Assembly (NCBI GenBank): GCA_031283755.1
Contig: JAITBE010000159.1
Span: 1-38,563, forward strand
Reading direction: 5' to 3'
DNA: 38,563 nucleotides
Origin: Spirochaetaceae bacterium
GTDB lineage: Bacteria; Spirochaetota; Spirochaetia; Treponematales; Breznakiellaceae
Below are positions 25,837-34,494 of this stretch, piece by piece. The stretch's first letter is position 1. The number at the start of each line of letters is the position of its first letter. The position numbers were made by a program, and so were the translations under genes. The notes below the pieces were generated by a model. The model had not been told where the DNA came from, ran no database searches, and saw nothing but the letters and a program-made list of their open reading frames with translations.

Positions 25837-27042
25837 ATGCGGAGAATTTTTTTTATTGTTTTTATGAGCTTGGTGTTTTTAGGGGGTTGTTTTCGGGAGA
25901 AGATCCCTTCCGTCGCCCGCAAGGATCTTTTCACTATTAATATTGGAAAACTGGAAGATCAAATTGATCTTTTTAATCTTGAGGGAGAACGGAGTAACCG
26001 AAAAACCGACATAGCCATGCGGGATGGGTTATTGTATATTTCCAATGGGAATGGGAGAAAAATCGTTCGATACAATTCATATGGGGACCTCCTCTTTATG
26101 ATATATAACGAAGAACAAAATCCGCCCCCCCTTACCTTACGGCGGAAAAATGAGGGTCAAGGAATTGTTACCCGCTGGGCTTATGCGTATCCCCTCCGGG
26201 AACCGGGAATTATCGCCGTAGATTCCCGTAAACACATCTATGTGGAAGACCGCCTTCCCCAGGGTCAAGAGAGTTTTGATGAAAAAAATAAAGCCAGCCT
26301 GGATCGAAGGGTACTTCATTTTGATATTGACGGCCGTTTTGTAAAATATCTGGGGCAGGAAGGGGTAGGGGGGACGCCTTTTCCGAATATTATTGGAATT
26401 TATACCTCGGTGAATGATGAATTGGCGGTGGTTTGCCGTCTTTCCACCGGATGGAATATCTATTGGTTTGATGCCGCCGGGACCCTTCTGTATCTCATCC
26501 ACCTGGGGAATGATGATATTCCCATCCCTCTTGACCGGGATTTGGTTATACCCTTTATAAATTCCCTCTGTGTGTCCCCGGATGAAAGAAGATTATATCT
26601 GCAAGTCGATTATTACCGGGATACCTATGATGTATCCACCAATACCAGGTCCGGGAGTGAACCCGACAGTTCGGTCATTTGGATTATGGATGTGGAAAAC
26701 GGAACCTATACCAGAACCGTTGAGGTTCCCTTTTACGAATCCCTGATTACCCAGAATAACCGGAAGATAACCGAAAATATGTTTTATTCGATGCTGGGGG
26801 TCATAGAAAACAGCAAGATTTTTCTTTATTTCCCCGTGGAAGAGGGGTATTCCATTTTGATCCTGTCTTCAGAATCCCAGGAGCAGCGGCGGGGATTTAT
26901 CCGGGTGGATAATGAGGAACTGCAATTTAATACCTTTAATCTTTCCTCGGAAGGTATATTATCCGCCCTTCTGGCTACAGACTGGGAGGTCCGGATGGTT
27001 TGGTGGAGAACCGATGAATTAATAGGGGATGTTTCATCATGA
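25837..27042 (+). CDS. Lipoprotein with beta-propeller/NHL-like repeats, hypothetical
   Basis: Signal peptide and lipobox MRRIFFIVFMSLVFLGGC; repeated blade-like segments (MRDGLLYISNGNGRKIVRYNSYGDLLFMI; RRVLHFDIDGRFVKYLGQEG). Confidence 0.75.
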   Translation: MRRIFFIVFMSLVFLGGCFREKIPSVARKDLFTINIGKLEDQIDLFNLEGERSNRKTDIAMRDGLLYISNGNGRKIVRYNSYGDLLFMIYNEEQNPPPLTLRRKNEGQGIVTRWAYAYPLREPGIIAVDSRKHIYVEDRLPQGQESFDEKNKASLDRRVLHFDIDGRFVKYLGQEGVGGTPFPNIIGIYTSVNDELAVVCRLSTGWNIYWFDAAGTLLYLIHLGNDDIPIPLDRDLVIPFINSLCVSPDERRLYLQVDYYRDTYDVSTNTRSGSEPDSSVIWIMDVENGTYTRTVEVPFYESLITQNNRKITENMFYSMLGVIENSKIFLYFPVEEGYSILILSSESQEQRRGFIRVDNEELQFNTFNLSSEGILSALLATDWEVRMVWWRTDELIGDVSS

Positions 27043-28676
27043 CCGGAAAACAGATCCCGGTTTTCTCCGGGGGAGAAAAGCTTTTTTCCGCCGGATCCGC
27101 CCAGGCCTTGGATGCCCAGGCCCCTTCTTGGGGCTTGGATCCCTTTGCGCTGGTAGAAGCCGCAGGCCGTGGGTGCGCCCGGATCTTTACCGAAGTTTAT
27201 CCCGGTTTTTTTTCCGCTTCGTCCCCCAAAATCGCCGTGGCGGCAGGCTCGGGGAATAACGGCGCCGATGCCATGGTTATGCTGCGGACCCTCATCTTGG
27301 ACGGCCGTGTTTCTCCCGCCGCTTCCGCGGTGGTAATAAACCGTATGCCCGGCGCCGAAGATCGTACCCCCCGTTCCGAGGCCCTGCGGACGCTGGAAAA
27401 AATGGGAGTTTTGATATATCCGTGGCAGGGAGCCATATCAAAAAACGGTTCTGCCGGAATTGATGAAAGGGACGTACTGGCCCGGGCGGATATTATTATC
27501 GACGGTATCGCGGGAACGGGTTTGCGGGGGCCCCTTTCCGGGGCTTCCGGGGAGATGGCCGCTTGGATTAGGGAATGTAAAAAGAAGGCGGGAACCGGAG
27601 TTACCGGCGCGGGAAGGCCCCGGATCGTTTCCATTGATATCCCCTCCGGGAATTTTGATCTTTTTGAACCTTCCATGCCTATTATTCAGGCGGATCTTAC
27701 CCTGGCAATTGAGCCGAAAAAATTGTGCCTCTACAGCCCGGGGGCCCGGGTTTTTGCCGGAACCATCCGGTCCGTAAAGGGTATTTTTCCTTCCGGCCTG
27801 ATGCAAACCTTTGACGGCCCGGAACTTCTGACCTGGAAACAGATCCGGCGCCGCCTTCCCCCTATAGGGCCCGACGCCTATAAATATGACCGGGGGGTGG
27901 CGGAAATTCATGCGGGATCTCCGGGAAGCGCCGGGGCCGCCCGGATTGCCGCCCGGGGGGCCCAGGCGGCGGGGGCCGGGATAGTCCGGCTTTTGGTGGA
28001 CGAAACCCTGTATCCGATCCTTGCTGTTTCCGCGGGGGGTATTATGGTAGCCCCGGTAAAAACCTCCGGGGGAGGGGGGGGGATGGACCCTTCGGAGGAA
28101 AATCGCTTTTATCCCGATGCGGTACTCCTGGGGCCCGGTTGGGGAAGATCCCCGGACCGCCTCCCGGTTCTGCACAAGGCATTGGACCGGGAAGCGGAAA
28201 TTCCCCTGATCCTGGATGCGGATGCCATCGCCCTGTCCCGGGACCTAACTTTTCATGGCAATACAATCCTGACCCCGCATCTGGGGGAATTTACGGCCTT
28301 TACCGGACTCTCCAAAGAGAAGATTTTATCGAATTCCATCCCTTCTGTCGTTGATACGGCCCGGAAAATACGGGCCACGATCCTTTTTAAGTCCCATGTA
28401 CTCATCATTGCCGGGGAAGACGGACGGGTGGGAATCGTAGACGGAATGGCTCCGGTTCTGGCCGCCGGTGGAAGCGGCGACCTTTTGGCGGGGTTTTGTC
28501 TTGCCATTGCCGCCCGAATGAAGCGGGGGGGATATTACGATGGCTATACCTGTGCGGCGGCGGCGGCGGCGTTGTTGGCGAAAATCGGCAGGGCCCCGGA
28601 TAAAGCCCATAGTTTTGCGGATCCCCTGGACCTGGCGGAAAAAGCCGCGTCCCTGGCCGGCAGGGCCTGGCTTTAA
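27039..28676 (+). CDS. nnr: Bifunctional NAD(P)H-hydrate epimerase / ADP-dependent NAD(P)H-hydrate dehydratase
   Basis: N-terminal YjeF_N (VAAGSGNNGADAMVMLRTL, VSIDIPSGNFD) and C-terminal carbohydrate-kinase-like domain (LLGPGWGRSPD, LILDADAIAL, LTPHLGEFTAFTG, AAGGSGDLLAGFCLAIAAR). Confidence 0.94.
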   Translation: MTGKQIPVFSGGEKLFSAGSAQALDAQAPSWGLDPFALVEAAGRGCARIFTEVYPGFFSASSPKIAVAAGSGNNGADAMVMLRTLILDGRVSPAASAVVINRMPGAEDRTPRSEALRTLEKMGVLIYPWQGAISKNGSAGIDERDVLARADIIIDGIAGTGLRGPLSGASGEMAAWIRECKKKAGTGVTGAGRPRIVSIDIPSGNFDLFEPSMPIIQADLTLAIEPKKLCLYSPGARVFAGTIRSVKGIFPSGLMQTFDGPELLTWKQIRRRLPPIGPDAYKYDRGVAEIHAGSPGSAGAARIAARGAQAAGAGIVRLLVDETLYPILAVSAGGIMVAPVKTSGGGGGMDPSEENRFYPDAVLLGPGWGRSPDRLPVLHKALDREAEIPLILDADAIALSRDLTFHGNTILTPHLGEFTAFTGLSKEKILSNSIPSVVDTARKIRATILFKSHVLIIAGEDGRVGIVDGMAPVLAAGGSGDLLAGFCLAIAARMKRGGYYDGYTCAAAAAALLAKIGRAPDKAHSFADPLDLAEKAASLAGRAWL

Positions 28677-28705
28677 AAACTGGCCCATAGAGGAGCTTGA
28701 TAAAT

Positions 28706-29293
28706 ATGGAAGAACCGCAGCCCTCCCTTCCTGAGTTCCGGAAAAAACCCGCGGCCGGGAAAGAAAATGCGGAACAGGAACTGGTCTTTTATTATTCCCG
28801 GGAACGGCGCCTGGAACGGGCGTCCCCGGTAGTCAGGGAGTTAAATGATACCACCCCGGTAAGGCGGCCCACCCTGTTTAGAACCCTTACCGCTACTAAA
28901 CCCCTCACCTTTCTTTTTATGTCCATTGTTATATTAGTCATCGGCGTTTTTATCACCTCCTATTTTTTCTCAAAGGATGATCGGTCTGTCCTGGGGGGGA
29001 ATTCCCTGAGCCTTTCCGCCATGAGGTTTGAGGGTTCCTCCTATATCGTTATCAAAAAAAACATCCCTGAAAAAACAGAGGCTTATACAGGGGTAGTGGA
29101 TATGGCCATTTCCGTTTATGTAAGGTCCGGGGAGGAATATCCCGGGGAACTTCCCCTTGCAAACCGCAGGGTATATTTTTCCCCGGAGGCGGAAGAAGAA
29201 TACCGGATAACGGTTCCCTTTGAGGCCCGGGAATTGCTGTTCCTTATGCGGGCCGGAGAGGAATACCTCAGCTTGCGGGTAAAAACCGAATGA
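28706..29293 (+). CDS. Hypothetical single-pass membrane protein
   Basis: One TM segment PLTFLFMSIVILVIGVFITSYFF between a basic N-terminus and an extracytoplasmic beta-rich domain. Confidence 0.7.
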   Translation: MEEPQPSLPEFRKKPAAGKENAEQELVFYYSRERRLERASPVVRELNDTTPVRRPTLFRTLTATKPLTFLFMSIVILVIGVFITSYFFSKDDRSVLGGNSLSLSAMRFEGSSYIVIKKNIPEKTEAYTGVVDMAISVYVRSGEEYPGELPLANRRVYFSPEAEEEYRITVPFEARELLFLMRAGEEYLSLRVKTE

Positions 29294-29300
29294 GCGGAGG

Positions 29301-29331
29301 TTTTTCCAAAACCAACCGGGTTTTGGAAAAA
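29301..29331. terminator. Terminator-like hairpin with AACCG loop
   Basis: TTTTTCCAAAACC-AACCG-GGTTTTGGAAAAA, 13-bp perfect stem just after the 28706-29293 stop. Confidence 0.6.
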
Positions 29332-29526
29332 CAGCTCCTTTTTTTGCCGCTACTCCCCATCCTGCCAGGTCTTTTCTTGACCTGGAATACGTAATGGAGT
29401 ATCTTTAAAATCATAGAGGCTGGTTCAAAATCCGGCGGCCCTGCCGGGCCGTGATTGGTTTTTCAGAATACCGGTTTTTGAAAAAGGCCCTAAGCATAAA
29501 AATCGTTCTGGTAATGGGGAGTTTGC

Positions 29527-29937
29527 ATGATCCAATTTTATTTTTTGTCTATCCTTTTTAACGCGGTGTCAGGGTATGCTCTGGCCATGGAGGATAAGGA
29601 TCGGGAAGAGCTTCTTGAAACCGGGCCGTACTCCTCCTTGAATAACGAGACCATCCGTTTGGTTTTGGGAATTTTAACCCTGGTCAGTGGTTTATTAAAA
29701 CTTCTTTCTTCAATTCAAGGGGATATTCCGATAATTGGGGATCTGTTACCGGCAGTGCTGGGGTTACTTGTGGGCTTTATCCTTATTTTTGACTATTACC
29801 GTAACAAAACCAGTATCGGATCGGAAAAATCCGAACTAATTGAACGGATTATCGCAAAAAACAAAAGATGGTTAGGGTTTGCCGCTATCGCATCGGCCAT
29901 ACTGCATTTTCTTTTTCCAACGGTGTTGTTTCTTTAA
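29527..29937 (+). CDS. Hypothetical integral membrane protein (about 4 TM)
   Basis: 136-aa hydrophobic ORF MIQFYFLSILFNAVSGYALAMEDKDREELLETGPYSSLNNETIRLVLGILTLVSGLLKLL. Confidence 0.7.
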   Translation: MIQFYFLSILFNAVSGYALAMEDKDREELLETGPYSSLNNETIRLVLGILTLVSGLLKLLSSIQGDIPIIGDLLPAVLGLLVGFILIFDYYRNKTSIGSEKSELIERIIAKNKRWLGFAAIASAILHFLFPTVLFL

Positions 29938-30330
29938 GTGGCGGCTCGGAGATCAGTTGCGGGTATAGCACTGGAAGGGGGGAAATTTTTTATTGCCCGG
30001 CGTTTACCCGGCGGGGACCTGGGAGAGAAATGGGAATTTCCCGGAGGCAAGGCGGAAGCGGGGGAGTCCGATGAGGAGGCCCTTATCCGGGAATACGATG
30101 AGGAATTTCAGGTTCCCATTAAAACCGGCGCTCTTTTGGGAACCGTTTCGTTTGATCACCGTGGTATTACCCATGCCTTACATGCCTACCGGATCTATTT
30201 TTGCGGCAGGGACTTTACCCTAAAGGAACACAGCGAATGGCGCTGGGTCGATTTTGAAGAGATGGAAAAATTGGATTTTGCCGATTCGGATCGTAAACTT
30301 TTTTGTTATCTAAAGGCATCTGCAGAATGA
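29938..30330 (+). CDS. NUDIX hydrolase (MutT-like (deoxy)nucleoside triphosphate pyrophosphohydrolase)
   Basis: Nudix box GGKAEAGESDEEALIREYDEEFQV; GTG start directly after the upstream stop. Confidence 0.9.
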   Translation: MAARRSVAGIALEGGKFFIARRLPGGDLGEKWEFPGGKAEAGESDEEALIREYDEEFQVPIKTGALLGTVSFDHRGITHALHAYRIYFCGRDFTLKEHSEWRWVDFEEMEKLDFADSDRKLFCYLKASAE

Positions 30331-30344
30331 CGAATTTTAAAACT

Positions 30345-30389
30345 GCCGAGGCTTTCCCAAAATCAACCGGGTTTTGGGAAAGCCTCGGC
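30345..30389. terminator. Bidirectional hairpin between convergent genes, AACCG loop
   Basis: GCCGAGGCTTTCCCAAAA-tcaaccggg-TTTTGGGAAAGCCTCGGC, 18-bp perfect stem ending 1 nt from the omptin-like stop codon. Confidence 0.7.
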
Positions 30390-30390
30390 C

Positions 30391-31392
30391 TTATCTAAAT
30401 TTGTATTTTAGTGAAAGCCCTACGCTCAGGGCGGAATAGGCCGCCCCCGCTTTATTGTTGTCCCTGACGGTAATATTGTTGGCGAGATCTTTTATGATGG
30501 TTAACCCCCGGGGCCCCTTGATAAACCGGTAAGAAACATATGCGGAGAGATCGATTTTTTCATTCAAGGAAAAGATAAATTCTCCCGTGGGTTCAAGAAA
30601 AAGACCGCCAAACATATAATCGTTAAACTGCAGCGGCGGGCTCCTCAAAGGATGATTATCCTGATCCAAACAAAATATTAAGGGGCTTATCTGAAAATCT
30701 ATGTTGACGGCGAAAAAACGGTACGGAATATACAAAGAAATCCCGGGGGTTATTATAAACCAATTTTGGGTATAGGCGATCACCAGCCCGTATTGGGAAA
30801 CCCTTGGAATATTTTCAGTCCACGGGGAATAAACGCCGGACACAATCTCCGTCCCGTATTGGGAATAACCATCCTGGGCGGCCCACCTAAAATACATATA
30901 ATTAAAACCGGTGTAAAATTTAAACAACATCCTGGATATAACGGGCATGGAAACACCTACGTTAAGCTCTGCGAGCATGGCCCAATTGGTATAATTATCA
31001 TGGGAGGAAAAATGGGACAGCTGATCCCCCTCTGCCTGCCAATCCCGGTCTTCCATAATCCCTGTTTTAGCGGGAAATGAGAATTGGGCGGTTAAATTCG
31101 TAACAAATCCCATCTTTTCCATGGGATAACGGCGGTTTAAATCCAAAGAAACGCCCCATAAAAAGAGAGGTTTTATATCCCAACTAAGCTGGCTTAATAA
31201 AGTATCGCTGTCGGTCGTTTTATATACTAATTCTTTAACCTGCCCGTATAAAAAACCGGAAACCGGAGCAACCGAAAAGACATAGGTTGTTTCGGATTGG
31301 GGGGACCCGTTCGTTTCTCCCGCCAGGGGCAGGACAATAAAAAAAACATATAAAAGACTGGCTAATATTTTAAAAAAAGATATAATATTCAT
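30391..31392 (-). CDS. Omptin-family (OmpT/Pla-like) outer-membrane aspartyl protease homologue
   Basis: Signal peptide; amphipathic beta-barrel pattern; GQVKELVY...LLSQLSWDIKPLFLWGVSLDLN, MEDRDWQ (OmpT DQDW), YTNWAMLAELNVGV, LDQDNHP (OmpT NDEHY). Start placed at ATG 31392 (MNIISFFK); ATG 31404 is possible. Confidence 0.82.
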   Translation of the reverse strand: MNIISFFKILASLLYVFFIVLPLAGETNGSPQSETTYVFSVAPVSGFLYGQVKELVYKTTDSDTLLSQLSWDIKPLFLWGVSLDLNRRYPMEKMGFVTNLTAQFSFPAKTGIMEDRDWQAEGDQLSHFSSHDNYTNWAMLAELNVGVSMPVISRMLFKFYTGFNYMYFRWAAQDGYSQYGTEIVSGVYSPWTENIPRVSQYGLVIAYTQNWFIITPGISLYIPYRFFAVNIDFQISPLIFCLDQDNHPLRSPPLQFNDYMFGGLFLEPTGEFIFSLNEKIDLSAYVSYRFIKGPRGLTIIKDLANNITVRDNNKAGAAYSALSVGLSLKYKFR

Positions 31393-31552
31393 TAATATGA
31401 ACATATATATACCGGGTGTAGTCGGTCAAGGGAGCCGGGTACAAAATCCGGTTGGTACAGGCCTTGGATCCGGTGAAACCGGTATGGGAAAAAGCGCCAC
31501 CAAAACTATTTTTTGCCGTAAATATAAGGCGGTTATCTCAAAATCTGACATT

Positions 31553-31933
31553 TTGAGACAGCCGAGGCGCTTCATTTTTTTTATGCTCATATCCGTTATC
31601 GGCCTTGCTTCCTGCAGCCGCGGCTCCGATGATATCGCCTTTATTCCCCCCCCCACTCCGCCCCTGTCCCGGTATTTCCTGGGCTATGGGGTGGTAACCG
31701 TTTCCTATATCCAGGTGTTAAAAGAGCCGGTTCCGGGCTCGGAATCTTTAGGATACCTGAGAAGAAGTTCCCTGGTGCGGGTTCTGGAACGGAAGAAGGT
31801 AAATTACCGGGGGACCTTTGAATCCTGGGTCCTGGTGGAAGGGAATTATCGGGGATGGTTACAGGAAGATATGGTCCGGATCTACGATAACGAAGCCCAG
31901 GCCAAAACCGCCGCGGAGTCTATGCCCCAATGA
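31553..31933 (+). CDS. Small lipoprotein with SH3-like domain
   Basis: Signal peptide/lipobox MRQPRRFIFFMLISVIGLASC (TTG start) and SH3b-like VSYIQVLKEPVPGSESLGYLRRSSLVRVLERKKVNYRGTFESWVLVEGNYRGWLQEDMVRIYD; start uncertain (ATG 31583 alternative). Confidence 0.65.
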   Translation: MRQPRRFIFFMLISVIGLASCSRGSDDIAFIPPPTPPLSRYFLGYGVVTVSYIQVLKEPVPGSESLGYLRRSSLVRVLERKKVNYRGTFESWVLVEGNYRGWLQEDMVRIYDNEAQAKTAAESMPQ

Positions 31934-33330
31934 ACCCCCTATTGGGATGGCTGCTTCCCCCGCTGGTAGGCGCCTTAATAGGGTATATCACCAACGCGGT
32001 GGCAATAAAAATGCTCTTTCGTCCCCTCCGGGCGATCGTTGTTTTTGGGATCCGTCTGCCCTTTACCCCGGGGATACTGCCCAAACAGCGGCATAAACTC
32101 GCGGACAGTATAGGGGCCATGGTTGAACGGGAACTCTTTACGGTGGAAATCATAAAGGCCCGGCTCCGCCACCCCGAAGTTCGGGAGTATGTCCGGAAAT
32201 CCCTGGTTCTATATACGGAAAAAATTCTCAACATCCCCCTGGAACAAATTATCCATGTTCCGGCGGCCTTGACCGGCAAAAGCCCTTCATCCCCGGGTGA
32301 GGATATTCAGGGGTTCCTCACCAGACTTGCCCAGGGGTTTATCACATCCCCGGCTTTTGATTCGGTCATGGATAAACTCTTTTCCACCCTGGCGGATACC
32401 TATGGAAACCGTACCATCCGGGATATTTTGGGTAATTCCGGGGAATTGGAAAATATGGTGGAAAAAATAATCCGGGAGGACATAGATTTTTCAAATCCGG
32501 TTCTTGAACATGCCATTACCCGGATAGTCGAACTGGCCGGTCCGGTCTTAACCGATTCTTTGATACAATTTTTAAAAAAAGAAGATACCCACAGGGATCT
32601 GGAGACCCATGGCCGTATTTTTCTCACTAAAACCATCCTTAAATTAAACGTCTTTCAGCGCCTTTTTATTTCCGCCGGCCAGTACGACCGGACCCTCCTC
32701 GAACGGATGCCCGAAATAATTGACGATCTTATCCTGGAATTGGAACACATGATATATGATGAGAATACAAACCGGCGGATCAGGGCCTTTCTCCGGGAAA
32801 AAACCCGGACTTTTATTTTCGGCCGGGAATTTTCCGGAGAATTTGTCCAGAAAATTACCAAACTCATCCTGGCATATCTGGATCGTCCCCTGGAAGAATT
32901 GATCCGTCAGTGGACTGCTTCTGATTTTTCCGGCTTGGGACAAAAGGTTCTTTCCCTGATAAAACAGAAAGAAGGATTGGACATAAAAATAAGGGCTGCC
33001 CTGGACCATTTTTTTGAAAATCACCGGGAGACCAGCCTGGCGGCGCTTTTTTCGGTGGAAGAGGAAACTAAGAAAAAAATCGATGCCCTGGTATGCCATG
33101 AAATTCTTTCGATGATGGATAAACAGACGGAAGCTTTCCTTAACTCCATCAATGTAAAAACCCTGGTTTCTGACCGGATAAATTCCCTGGATATGATCCG
33201 GGTTGAGAGGATAGTTCTGGATGTGATGATCGATCAGCTCAAATGGATAAATTTTTTCGGCGCGGTATTAGGCGCCCTTATCGGGCTATTTCAGTCCTTT
33301 CTTTCCTGGTTCATTCGCGGCGGAGTCTGA
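31930..33330 (+). CDS. DUF445 family membrane protein (YheB-like)
   Basis: N-terminus LLGWLLPPLVGALIGYITNAVAIKMLFRPLRAI...PFTPGILPKQRHKLADSIGAMVERELFT and C-terminal TM LIGLFQSFLSWFI. Confidence 0.9.
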   Translation: MNPLLGWLLPPLVGALIGYITNAVAIKMLFRPLRAIVVFGIRLPFTPGILPKQRHKLADSIGAMVERELFTVEIIKARLRHPEVREYVRKSLVLYTEKILNIPLEQIIHVPAALTGKSPSSPGEDIQGFLTRLAQGFITSPAFDSVMDKLFSTLADTYGNRTIRDILGNSGELENMVEKIIREDIDFSNPVLEHAITRIVELAGPVLTDSLIQFLKKEDTHRDLETHGRIFLTKTILKLNVFQRLFISAGQYDRTLLERMPEIIDDLILELEHMIYDENTNRRIRAFLREKTRTFIFGREFSGEFVQKITKLILAYLDRPLEELIRQWTASDFSGLGQKVLSLIKQKEGLDIKIRAALDHFFENHRETSLAALFSVEEETKKKIDALVCHEILSMMDKQTEAFLNSINVKTLVSDRINSLDMIRVERIVLDVMIDQLKWINFFGAVLGALIGLFQSFLSWFIRGGV

Positions 33331-33411
33331 TACCCTCTACGCCGTATGCGGACTTCAGGGCGGGGAGGTTCACTGCCAGAGAACCTTTGGTCCTCCGGCT
33401 ATGAAATTCCG

Positions 33412-34494
33412 TTATGAGGGAAGCACAAAACGGATAAGCCCTTGAGCCAGATGCCATCGCATAAGGCTGTTTTTCGGGGGAAGTTCCATCCTGAGCCTTC
33501 CAAGGGCCCGGAGCAAGGCGCCGCCGGGGAGTTCCGCCTCCAGGATCATCCGTTCCCCCTCAAAAAATTCTTGTTTAAACCGGGCGGTAAACAGAACCGG
33601 GTTTTCCCCCTTCCCTGCGGTGAGCCCCGGGGGAAGTTCTTCCCCGGCAGGGGAAAGGGCATCCTGCGGGATAAAGACCAGGGGCTTTTGGGAATCGTAA
33701 CTTGATCCCCGGGGGACCAGGAGTTCTCCCAGGGGGGAGGTGATCTTCCAGCCATCCTGGGTTTCCCCGGTGATAGTACAGGGAAAAACCAAGCCGGCCC
33801 CAAAAAACCGGGCGCCGAATTCGGTTTTTGGGGCAAGAAACAGTTCCCGGGCCGAGCCGGTCTCCAGGATCCGGCCCCCGGACATGAGGGCGATCCGGTC
33901 CCCCAGCACCGCCGCTTCTTCCCGGTCATGGGTCACAAAAATTCGGGGAATCGGGCTTTTCGTACCGATTTCCCGGAATTCCTTTCGTAATTCCCGCCGT
34001 AAGGGGGCGTCCAGGCTGGAAAAAGGCTCATCCAGGAGCAGGGCCCTAGGTTCCGTGGCCAGGGCCCGGGCTATAGCTACCCGCTGCCGCTCTCCCCCGG
34101 ACAGGGTATGGATCCGCCGTTTTGCATACCCCGAAAGCCGGACGATTTTAAGGGCCTCCTCAACTATAGTTTTCCGTTCCCTGCGGGATACCCCCCGAAT
34201 AAAGGGACCGTAGCCAATATTATTTCCTACATTTAGGTGGGGAAAAAGCGCTAAATCTTGAAAAACTACTGAAACATACCTTTCCCAGGGGGGGAGATGA
34301 TTAAGCGGCTTCCCGTTGATGAGGATAATCCCCGCGTCTTCCTCAACGAACCCGGCGATAAGGTTGAGGACCGTGGTTTTACCGCACCCCGAAGGGCCGG
34401 CCAGGACCAAGGTTTCTCCATCGGCTACCAGAAAATCAATATCCACCGAAAAATCATTGTATTGTTTTTGTAGTCCCCGTACTTCAAGCGCCAT
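33412..34494 (-). CDS. thiQ: Thiamine ABC transporter ATP-binding protein
   Basis: Walker A GPSGCGKTT, signature LSGGERQRVAIARAL, Walker B ALLLDEPFSSLD; downstream of thiP in a TPP-riboswitch operon. Confidence 0.9.
   Translation of the reverse strand: MALEVRGLQKQYNDFSVDIDFLVADGETLVLAGPSGCGKTTVLNLIAGFVEEDAGIILINGKPLNHLPPWERYVSVVFQDLALFPHLNVGNNIGYGPFIRGVSRRERKTIVEEALKIVRLSGYAKRRIHTLSGGERQRVAIARALATEPRALLLDEPFSSLDAPLRRELRKEFREIGTKSPIPRIFVTHDREEAAVLGDRIALMSGGRILETGSARELFLAPKTEFGARFFGAGLVFPCTITGETQDGWKITSPLGELLVPRGSSYDSQKPLVFIPQDALSPAGEELPPGLTAGKGENPVLFTARFKQEFFEGERMILEAELPGGALLRALGRLRMELPPKNSLMRWHLAQGLIRFVLPS

Noticed and set aside
25658-25867. 69-aa plus-strand ORF before the lipoprotein
   Set aside because: Overlaps the promoter and start of the lipoprotein gene in a different frame; no Shine-Dalgarno or family support.
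27438-28175. Minus-strand ORF of 245 aa
   Set aside because: Antisense shadow of nnr, extreme Gly/Pro/Arg composition.
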